Origin: a bacterium
Lineage (GTDB): Bacteria > Zhuqueibacterota > Zhuqueibacteria > Residuimicrobiales > Residuimicrobiaceae
Assembly: GCA_012523655.1 (NCBI GenBank)
Contig: JAAYTV010000361.1
Span: 1 to 9,512, forward strand
Direction of reading: 5' to 3'
DNA length: 9,512 bases
The notes beneath the pieces are model-generated. The model searched no databases and was not told the origin of the DNA. It worked only from the letters and a program-made list of their open reading frames with translations. Of the stretch, positions 1-5,503 are shown in pieces (the first letter of the stretch is position 1; every line of letters begins with the position of its first letter). Both the position numbers and the translations under genes were made by a program.

Positions 1-185
1 CTCAACTCATCAATAGCCAATCCCGATTCTTCCAGACAGTATTTGATCGCGTGAACCGGAAATTCCGGCGTATGTTTTTTACGCGTGAACCGTTCCTCCT
101 GCGCGGCCGCGACGATGCGTCCGTCCTGAATCAGCGCAGCGGCTGAGTCGTGATAAAACGCAGAGATGCCTAAAAGAGCGCTCAT
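1..185 (-). CDS. Carbamoyltransferase (NodU/CmcH family), N-terminal fragment cut by window edge
   Basis: The minus strand from an ATG at 185-183 reads open to base 1, giving 61 codons. The peptide starts MSALLGISAFYHDSAAALI and continues with QDGRIVAAAQEERFTRKKH and a segment ending AIKYCLEESG. This is the conserved N-terminus of the NodU/CmcH O-carbamoyltransferase family: the LGISAFYHDSAA stretch begins the ASKHA-type fold, and EERFTRKKH is a family hallmark. Family members transfer a carbamoyl group from carbamoyl phosphate to hydroxyls of sugars, antibiotics or Nod factors in the cytoplasm; the acceptor cannot be told from this fragment. A Shine-Dalgarno-like AGGAA lies about six bases upstream of the ATG. 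Full members are around 550-600 residues, so roughly 90 percent lies outside the window. The family call is firm; the substrate is unknown. Confidence 0.87.
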   Translation of the reverse strand, partial: MSALLGISAFYHDSAAALIQDGRIVAAAQEERFTRKKHTPEFPVHAIKYCLEESGLAIDEL

Positions 186-298
186 GAAGTTCCTGTTTTC
201 TACGGGTGGAGCAAAGGGATCCTATTCCACGCATCGCTACCGCGCGGGCATCCTTTCCAGTAAGATAGAAAAATATTCTTCCTGATCAAGGCTTTTCA

Positions 299-327
299 AC
301 AAAACCCATCCTCGGCGGTCTCATGGG
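299..327 (-). terminator. Possible weak intrinsic terminator after the GH172 gene
   Basis: Read on the minus strand, just past the stop of the 350-1510 gene, CCCAT (327-323) and ATGGG (309-305) can pair around a 13-base loop. A T-rich run TTTTGTT (304-298) follows. The stem is only five pairs, so the hairpin is weak. Its position between two minus-strand genes fits a terminator, but this is a guess from shape alone. Confidence 0.28.
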
Positions 328-349
328 CAGCAAAGGATTGTTCGAAAGG

Positions 350-1510
350 CTACTCCTTGGCCGGCTCGGCTTGCTCCTCGTAGAGATTTGCGCTGCGGAC
401 CTCTTTGGGCGGTAAAGCCATACGGCGGCGGTTCACCGGGTACTGGTACCAAAATGCGGCGCAGCTGACATCGTCTGAACGGAGATAGTAAATGTCCTCC
501 GGGCTGCGGCGCGGATGGTTCTTGTAGCCAAATATCAGCGTGTTGCCGTAGACCGGCTGCAGGAGCGACATTTTGCCATTGCCCATTTGCTGCACCGTCA
601 CCTTGATGTTTTTCTGAAAATAGATCGGATCGTGAATGTGAAACCGATACAGCGAATTGAACGGAGGGCGTACCAGCGGAGCTCCTTGGGTCGGCGTGCT
701 GTGTTCGGTAAGCCCCCATGCCGCGCCGATATAGTCTTCCAATCCAGTCCCGCAGATGGTTGGATAGGCATCATCGCCGTCGATGTACATCTTGACTTCG
801 CCCTCCCCCCACCAGCCTGGGGAAAGCGGTCGCACGCCCAGCACACAGCCGAGGTATTTTCCTCTGGCGTTCTCCACCTCGAGGATGACGAAATCCCTGC
901 CATACACCGTTGGGTTTTCCCGGTTGAAAGCGGCATGAAACCGGCCGTCCTCATCCGTGACTTTATCGCCCTGGGTAAAATCGATCTGGTAAAAAAACCA
1001 GTCAAGATCCTCATCGCTCTCATTGGCGATGGTGATGCGGGCTTTTTCGGCAAAGGGCATGGGGATGAAGCAGTTGTAGCCGCGTCCGGTCTGAGCGTTA
1101 ACCAGATCCGAATACATCGGCGCCACCGCCCCATGGGCCAGGCCGAAAAAATCCGACAACGGGACCTCCACCGCTGGGATCGTTTCAGCTTCCCAGTACA
1201 TCCGTAAAATTAAATTACGCAAAACTCTGGGATTGATGGAGGACGCGGTGCACCAGATGTGCCGGATTATGCCCGGGCCTTTCTGATCCAAGAGCGTCGC
1301 GACGGCGCCGGCCTTGAACAGCTTGATCGCCGGACTGGCTTTCAACCCATTGCCGCTCATACCGCCCCGACCGGCCTGAGCAGTTGGATTTTCCATTGTG
1401 GCGCTACGGCTGGCGAGATTCTTCAGACGATAGAGTCCATCGTCGTTCCGCTCGCTGCACCCATGGACAAAAAGAAAACAGACCACCAGTGCCATCCGCT
1501 TGTTAAACAT
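350..1510 (-). CDS. GH172 (DUF2961) family glycoside hydrolase, predicted lipoprotein
   Basis: The 386-residue product belongs to the DUF2961 family, now GH172. Characterised members act on alpha-D-fructofuranosides and alpha-D-arabinofuranosides, including difructose dianhydrides. Seen here: residues 5-18 are hydrophobic and end in VHGC, a lipobox-like site with Cys18 as the lipidation residue, though His at -2 is unusual. Family blocks follow: KGPGIIRHIW (77-86), EVPLSDFFG (115-123), GWWGEGEVKMYIDGD (232-246) and GTGLEDYIG (254-262). The catalytic pair is probably Glu258 plus Glu236 or Glu238, by analogy. An AAFWYQ segment (351-356) lies near the C-terminus, as usual. I chose the ATG at 1510-1508 because GAAGGGAAG sits just upstream and the signal peptide then starts cleanly; an in-frame start at 1564 would add 18 polar residues before it. 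The product should face the periplasm or cell surface. Substrate is not determinable here. Confidence 0.88.
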   Translation of the reverse strand: MFNKRMALVVCFLFVHGCSERNDDGLYRLKNLASRSATMENPTAQAGRGGMSGNGLKASPAIKLFKAGAVATLLDQKGPGIIRHIWCTASSINPRVLRNLILRMYWEAETIPAVEVPLSDFFGLAHGAVAPMYSDLVNAQTGRGYNCFIPMPFAEKARITIANESDEDLDWFFYQIDFTQGDKVTDEDGRFHAAFNRENPTVYGRDFVILEVENARGKYLGCVLGVRPLSPGWWGEGEVKMYIDGDDAYPTICGTGLEDYIGAAWGLTEHSTPTQGAPLVRPPFNSLYRFHIHDPIYFQKNIKVTVQQMGNGKMSLLQPVYGNTLIFGYKNHPRRSPEDIYYLRSDDVSCAAFWYQYPVNRRRMALPPKEVRSANLYEEQAEPAKE

Positions 1511-1628
1511 TTTGCTTCCCTTCTTATGTCGATAAAAACTACCTACTCCGGGATCGGCGGCCAATCAAAGCCATCACACTGCGCCAGGCCGCGCCTCTGC
1601 TCATGGATGAGGACGCCTTGCCTTGCCG

Positions 1629-1645
1629 TATGCGTTGTACGCATA
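1629..1645. promoter_or_regulatory. 17-bp perfect inverted repeat, possible operator
   Basis: The sequence TATGCGTTGTACGCATA has perfect 7-bp arms around a 3-base centre. It lies 118 bases upstream of the GH172 start codon. The GT-N3-AC core resembles the centre of GntR/FadR-type operators, but the outer bases do not match that consensus well. A repeat of this size can occur by chance in a window this long, so the operator call rests mainly on its position. Confidence 0.3.
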
Positions 1646-1892
1646 ACTTAAAAGCTCGAGAGGATTCCACCGGCGTTGAGTCACGTAATCTTGAGCGGCT
1701 GAAACGTTAACTGGAGTAGTCCAAGATAAAATAAAAAACATTGCAATAGGCCACTCCGTTCTTTTCTTTACAAGTTTCAGGTGCTCGATCGCTCTGAATG
1801 AATACTAGCTGAACGTTTGCTGCTCCCTGTTGAAGGCCTGTTTCGTGTTGCTGTACATTTTTCATTCTATGCGGCATACAGGTTCGCTGGAG

Positions 1893-2060
1893 TCATTCTT
1901 CTTGTAGATGAAATACGCCGTCGATCCAAACCAGTCGGTTCAAATGGGCGCCTGATATAAAGTCGATCGCGCGAATCGTGGTTCCGAACTCGGGCGGTTT
2001 ATTGACCGCCGAGATCTCTGCACCGGATCCCAGTGCCAGAAAAATCAACATTCGACGCAT
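1893..2060 (-). CDS. Small hypothetical frame, possibly a gene remnant
   Basis: A 55-codon minus-strand frame starts with ATG at 2060-2058, preceded by GTGAGGCGG, which can act as a ribosome-binding site. The product begins MRRMLIFLALGSGAEIS, a short basic then hydrophobic start, and ends VFHLQEE. I do not recognise it. A different minus-strand frame overlaps its 3' end (1939-1862) and reads TDWFGSTAYFIYKKNDSSEP, which looks more protein-like than the last codons of this frame. A frameshift near 1935 would join the two. It may therefore be the remains of a longer secreted protein, a real small gene, or a chance frame. Confidence 0.22.
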   Translation of the reverse strand: MRRMLIFLALGSGAEISAVNKPPEFGTTIRAIDFISGAHLNRLVWIDGVFHLQEE

Positions 2061-2172
2061 GAACCGCCTCACGCAGTTGCCAAATGGTGATCAGAATGTG
2101 CCATTTAAAGCGGCCGGAGCCTTGCATTGATATAAGAAAATTCGTTCCTCACCAAGCAGACGGCGGCCGTTT

Positions 2173-2667
2173 TCACTGCGGGCCAGCGCAAAAGCCCTGG
2201 CCGTTCACCGGCTTAGCGCTATAATAGCCAATCCACTCTATAAAATCAAGCGGAATGTAAATCATGAAAATTGGTGAAAACAGTTCCAGTTGGGAAATGG
2301 AGCCCGATTCATGGCTGGTGAAGCAGCCTTCACAGCCGGCCGCAGACGACCCACCGGATGGTGCAGCCGCGGCGGAATGCCTGTATCCTCCCCACCACTT
2401 AGATTCTGCTTGCGAATCAAGGCTAAAATGCTTAATTAGATCAACATAAGCTCTGATGACCATGCCGCCCCACGCCTGCGTGCCTGCCAGAATAGGCAAA
2501 TCGGCCGGTTTCAGTGATAATAACGGCTTTGGTTGCAGTCCAGAGCTCCACAGCTGATGGCGAGTGCGAAGAGACGATAGGCTCTGCGCGAGTAGAGCAG
2601 AAACAAGGACAACCTGGCTCCACGAAAAAAACAGATGGCCTTGTCTTTCCGAGCGACAAACGCCCAC
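2173..2667 (-). CDS. Unrecognised 164-codon frame, doubtful or degraded gene
   Basis: The frame opens at a GTG (2667-2665) and stays open for 164 codons. Residues around 12-32 (LFFSWSQVVLVSALLAQSLSS) are hydrophobic, like a signal peptide. The rest, with an Ala/Ser/Gly-rich stretch and two cysteines close together, matches no family I know. An AAGGAG lies at about 2693-2688 on the minus strand but suits a GTG in another frame at 2681-2679, whose product stops after some 56 codons. Three overlapping frames open from the same place with no clear winner, which suggests a frameshifted remnant or chance. Treat as unproven. Confidence 0.18.
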   Translation of the reverse strand: MGVCRSERQGHLFFSWSQVVLVSALLAQSLSSLRTRHQLWSSGLQPKPLLSLKPADLPILAGTQAWGGMVIRAYVDLIKHFSLDSQAESKWWGGYRHSAAAAPSGGSSAAGCEGCFTSHESGSISQLELFSPIFMIYIPLDFIEWIGYYSAKPVNGQGFCAGPQ

Positions 2668-2705
2668 GAGGCGTCATTCACCAAAGATCTCCTTAAAGAC
2701 TATCG

Positions 2706-2735
2706 TTGCGAGCGAAGTCATTGGAATATTATTAT
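2706..2735 (+). promoter_or_regulatory. Candidate promoter of the Tat-signal gene
   Basis: TTGCGA (2706-2711) and TATTAT (2730-2735) are separated by 18 bases. They resemble sigma70-type -35 and -10 boxes 59 bases before the ATG at 2794. This is the most AT-rich spot ahead of that gene. The call rests on pattern only. Confidence 0.3.
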
Positions 2736-2793
2736 TTTACAAACAAACCTTGGAGCGAGACAATCTGCCGCGTTATCAGAAGAGGAATGAGCG

Positions 2794-3834
2794 ATGATTC
2801 ATTTATCAAGACGTGAGTTTGTTAAAGCGAGTGCGGCGGCCGCCCTATCCGCCTCCCTGCCGGCTGCGGCCTCCCCTACGCAGGCAGCGCCGGGGCTGTG
2901 GTGGGGCATGCTGCTGCACCTGGGCGTAAACATGTGGTCCGATAACCCGGTCGACAGCTGGGGTGCATTCAAACCGGACGAATTGCACTTGGTGTGCCAG
3001 GCTGATCACCTGCGCTTTGACGAATCCATCTGGCAGATGCTCACCCGCCGAATGCAGGCTGTAGGCATGAACCTCATCGTCATCGATCTCGGCGAAGGTC
3101 TGCGTTATGAAAGCCATCCGGAGCTATCTGTCAAGGGCTCCTGGCCCATCGGGCGGTTCCGCAAAGAGCTCAAGCGGCTGCGCGCCATGGGGCTGGAACC
3201 CATCCCCAAACTGAACTTTTCCACCGCCCATGACACCTGGTTAAAAGAATACAGCCGTCAGGTCTCCACGGCAGCGTATTACAAAGTGTGCGGTGATTTG
3301 ATCCACGAGGTGTGCGATATCTTTGACACACCACGCTGTTTCCATCTCGGCTATGACGAGGAGACAGCCGGACATCAGTCCAAGTACAGCTATGCGATGG
3401 TGCGTCAGGGGGAGCTGTGGTGGCATGACTTTTTCTTCTTTATTCGGCAGGTGGAGAAGCGGGGCGTACGGCCCTGGATCTGGTCCGACTATTACTGGAA
3501 CCACCCGGAGGAGTTTCTCCGCCGCATGCCCAAGTCCGTTCTGCAGAGCAACTGGTATTATGGCGCGGACTTTGACCCAGCAAAAGTGAAATACGTCCAG
3601 GCCTATCTGGACCTGGACCAAGCGGGATTCGATCAAGTGCCCACAGGCTCTAACTGGAGTACGGACGTCAACTTTTACGGTACCGTCTCCTTCTGCCGGA
3701 AAAATTTAACAGCGGACCGGCTGAAGGGATTTCTAATGGCGCCATGGTTTTTTACGCTGCCGGCGTATCAAGAAAAAATCCTTCAGGCCATCAGCCAGGT
3801 CGAAGAGATGATCCGAGATACGACGGCCGAGTGA
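2794..3834 (+). CDS. Tat-exported TIM-barrel protein with GH20-like Asp-Glu motif
   Basis: The 346-residue product starts with a twin-arginine signal: SRREFVK at residues 5-11, then an Ala-rich hydrophobic stretch to about residue 27 and a likely cleavage near ASPTQAA. A folded, cofactor-independent hydrolase could travel this way. The mature part reads like a (beta/alpha)8 barrel: LIVIDLG (94-100), PIPKLNFS (137-144), then CFHLGYDEE (182-190), which resembles the catalytic HxGxDE stretch of GH20 hexosaminidases with Asp188-Glu189, and PWIWSDYYW (227-235). Family GH20 is a resemblance only; overall it is shorter than typical GH20 enzymes and the substrate is unknown. The ATG has AGAGGA seven bases upstream. 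It sits 1.28 kb from the GH172 gene and points away from it, so the two could share a sugar-use role, but there is no operon link. Confidence 0.7.
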   Translation: MIHLSRREFVKASAAAALSASLPAAASPTQAAPGLWWGMLLHLGVNMWSDNPVDSWGAFKPDELHLVCQADHLRFDESIWQMLTRRMQAVGMNLIVIDLGEGLRYESHPELSVKGSWPIGRFRKELKRLRAMGLEPIPKLNFSTAHDTWLKEYSRQVSTAAYYKVCGDLIHEVCDIFDTPRCFHLGYDEETAGHQSKYSYAMVRQGELWWHDFFFFIRQVEKRGVRPWIWSDYYWNHPEEFLRRMPKSVLQSNWYYGADFDPAKVKYVQAYLDLDQAGFDQVPTGSNWSTDVNFYGTVSFCRKNLTADRLKGFLMAPWFFTLPAYQEKILQAISQVEEMIRDTTAE

Positions 3835-4056
3835 GCGAGTGTGCGGGCGCAGCAATGCCATGCTCTGCCGGCTGCTTGAACTGAAGAGCGGACCGGCCAT
3901 GTCGATCAGCCTGTCTTGTTTTTCGTCGTATAAACGAACTCTGTATAAAAAACTTTGCAATTTTGACCGTCAATATGTATTTTCTCTGACTGCCGTATTC
4001 CGACTGTGCATGCATTCAGTGCCAGCGCACTAACCCGCTTTGTTGTGGAGAGGACC
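3835..4056. other. Intergenic region ahead of the sulfur/cytochrome operon
   Basis: This 222-base gap carries the likely control region of the downstream operon. The first half is GC-rich with no convincing terminator: a GCCGG/CCGGC pair has a loop of about 20 bases and only a distant T tract. The second half (3915-3985) is AT-rich, with two related words, GTATAAACGAACT (3928-3940) and GTATAAAAAACT (3943-3954), a short inverted repeat TTCGT/ACGAA (3922-3926 and 3934-3938), and the promoter described separately. Confidence 0.5.
3955..3983 (+). promoter_or_regulatory. Candidate promoter with internal palindrome for the octahaem cytochrome operon
   Basis: TTGCAA (3955-3960) and TATTTT (3978-3983) are 17 bases apart, the best spacing for sigma70-type boxes, and lie 74 bases before the ATG at 4057. 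The spacer holds TTGACCGTCAA (3963-3973), a perfect palindrome with 5-bp arms and one central base. A repressor bound there would block RNA polymerase. It does not match the FNR site, which needs a four-base centre. Both calls are pattern-based. Confidence 0.35.
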
Positions 4057-5493
4057 ATGCTGCTGAAAAAAAACTATTGGTTGATTCTCGCCCTGGTCAT
4101 CGTCTCAATCGCCCTGCCCATATGGCTGTTGCGCCCGCCCCGTCCTGAATCACGCGATCACCCCTGGGACAAGGTGCAGAAAAAAAAGAGCAAAACAGAT
4201 CATACTCATCTTCTCAAAGGTCCGTTTGGCAGCGGCCGGGAGGTCACGGTAGCCTGTCTGCAATGCCATCCGGACGCATCAGCGGAGATCATGCGGACCT
4301 CGCACTGGACCTGGGAGAGTGAACCCTTCCGGGTGCCCCAGCGGCAAATGCCGGTCCGGTTGGGAAAGAAAAACGCAATCAATAATTTCTGCATCGGCAT
4401 TCGCTCCAACTGGCCGCCGTGTACCGCCTGTCACGCCGGGTATGGATGGAAGGACGCTGATTTCGATTTCACCAACCAAGAACTGGTCGACTGCCTGGTG
4501 TGCCACGACCACAGCGGCCAGTACATCAAGGGCGACGCCGGCATTCCGGAGAAAGGAGTGGATCTTCTCCTCTCTGCACGCAGCGTCGGCAATCCCACTC
4601 GGGAGAACTGCGGCGGCTGCCATTTTCGCGGCGGCGGCGGTAATGCCGTCAAACACGGCGACCTGGACGGAAGCCTCTATTACCCCAGCGAAGAGATCGA
4701 TGTGCATATGGGCCGGCATAAGTTCCTCTGCACCGATTGCCACCAGACCAACAACCACGACATCAAAGGGCGGGCGTTCTGCATCTCTCCGGGCAGTGCC
4801 GATCAAATCCATTGCACCGATTGCCATGAATCAGACCTGCACCAGGATGAACGCATCAACCGCCACGTCGCCAGTGTCGGCTGCCCGACCTGCCACATCC
4901 CTTATGCCGCGGTAAAACAGGCCACCAAAGTCCATTGGGACTGGTCGCAGGCTGGCCAGGATCTGCCCGAGGATGACCACAATTATCTAAAAATCAAGGG
5001 CCGTTTCGTCTGGGAGAAAAATATCGTACCCGACTACCGCTGGTACAACTGCACCAGCCAGCACTATCTGCTTGGCGATAAAATCGATCCCGACGATGTC
5101 ACGGAGCTCAACCGTCCCAACGGCGATATTCATGATCCCAGAGCCAAGATCATGCCCTTCAAGATTCACCGCGCCAAGCAGATCTATGACGCCACCTACA
5201 ACTATCTCATTCAGCCCAACACCGCAGGGCCAGAGGGCTATTGGACCAAGTTCGATTGGGATCGGGCTGCACGCATCGGGTCTGAGGCAGTCGGTTTGCC
5301 TTACAGCGGCAACTATGGTTTTGCCCGCACCGATATGTACTGGACACTCACCCATATGGTATCGCCGAAGCAAAAAGCACTACAGTGCACCAGTTGTCAT
5401 GGAGAAGGCGAAAAACGACTGGATTGGACCCTCTTGGGTTATCCAGGTGATCCCATGACGCACGGGAGCCGCAAACTACAAGCTAACCATTAG
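4057..5493 (+). CDS. Octahaem c-type cytochrome, tetrathionate reductase (OTR) family, membrane-anchored
   Basis: The 478-residue product has exactly eight CXXCH haem-binding motifs: Cys67, Cys122, Cys146, Cys185, Cys225, Cys253, Cys276 and Cys444 begin them. The number, and the block CGGCHFRGGGGNAVKHGDLDG (motif at 185-189, Lys199 after it), match the octahaem tetrathionate reductase family known from Shewanella. That enzyme reduces tetrathionate, and also nitrite and hydroxylamine, at a haem whose axial ligand is lysine; Lys199 is the natural candidate here, by inference. Residues 7-25 form one hydrophobic helix with no clear cleavage site, so the enzyme is probably tethered outside the inner membrane. 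I start at 4057 because GGAG lies six bases upstream; an in-frame ATG at 4006 adds 17 residues ahead of the anchor with no ribosome site. It is first in an operon with a heptahaem-cytochrome b protein and two YeeE/YedE proteins. The physiological substrate is not proven. Confidence 0.88.
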   Translation: MLLKKNYWLILALVIVSIALPIWLLRPPRPESRDHPWDKVQKKKSKTDHTHLLKGPFGSGREVTVACLQCHPDASAEIMRTSHWTWESEPFRVPQRQMPVRLGKKNAINNFCIGIRSNWPPCTACHAGYGWKDADFDFTNQELVDCLVCHDHSGQYIKGDAGIPEKGVDLLLSARSVGNPTRENCGGCHFRGGGGNAVKHGDLDGSLYYPSEEIDVHMGRHKFLCTDCHQTNNHDIKGRAFCISPGSADQIHCTDCHESDLHQDERINRHVASVGCPTCHIPYAAVKQATKVHWDWSQAGQDLPEDDHNYLKIKGRFVWEKNIVPDYRWYNCTSQHYLLGDKIDPDDVTELNRPNGDIHDPRAKIMPFKIHRAKQIYDATYNYLIQPNTAGPEGYWTKFDWDRAARIGSEAVGLPYSGNYGFARTDMYWTLTHMVSPKQKALQCTSCHGEGEKRLDWTLLGYPGDPMTHGSRKLQANH

Positions 5494-5503
5494 GATGTAA
5501 TCC

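Larger units (their letters stand above)
1511..2793. other. Long gene-poor region with small or degraded frames
   Basis: About 1.28 kb separates the GH172 gene (leftward) from the Tat-signal gene (rightward), so it must hold the promoters of both. I see no RNA gene, IS end or recognisable full-length protein. It contains a 17-bp perfect inverted repeat at 1629-1645, two AACGTT cores at 1703-1708 and 1812-1817, an AT-rich patch near 1720-1745, a small minus-strand frame at 1893-2060, and a 164-codon minus-strand frame at 2173-2667. The plus-strand frames at 2264-2449, 2514-2696 and 2564-2797 show no recognisable protein character. The best overall reading is regulatory DNA plus the remains of one or more decayed minus-strand genes. 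Confidence 0.5.

Noticed and set aside
515..1207. 230-codon plus-strand frame
   Set aside because: Antisense to the GH172 gene, whose conserved blocks are on the minus strand.
1511..1564. Longer start for the GH172 gene at 1564
   Set aside because: It adds a polar 18-residue lead before the lipoprotein signal; the ATG at 1510 has a strong ribosome site.
1703..1817. Two AACGTT cores reminiscent of LacI-family operators
   Set aside because: Flanks are not symmetrical, and six-base cores are expected by chance at this length.
3868..3923. GCCGG/CCGGC hairpin and T-rich run after the Tat-signal gene
   Set aside because: The loop is about 20 bases and the T run is too far from the stem to be an intrinsic terminator.
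3963..3973. FNR or CRP binding site
   Set aside because: The palindrome has a one-base centre; FNR needs TTGAT-N4-ATCAA and CRP needs TGTGA-N6-TCACA.
4006..4056. Upstream in-frame start for the octahaem cytochrome
   Set aside because: It would place 17 residues before the membrane anchor and has no ribosome site; the ATG at 4057 has GGAG at good spacing.
4279..4827. 182-codon minus-strand frame
   Set aside because: Antisense to the octahaem cytochrome; His/Cys codons on the opposite strand explain its open reading.
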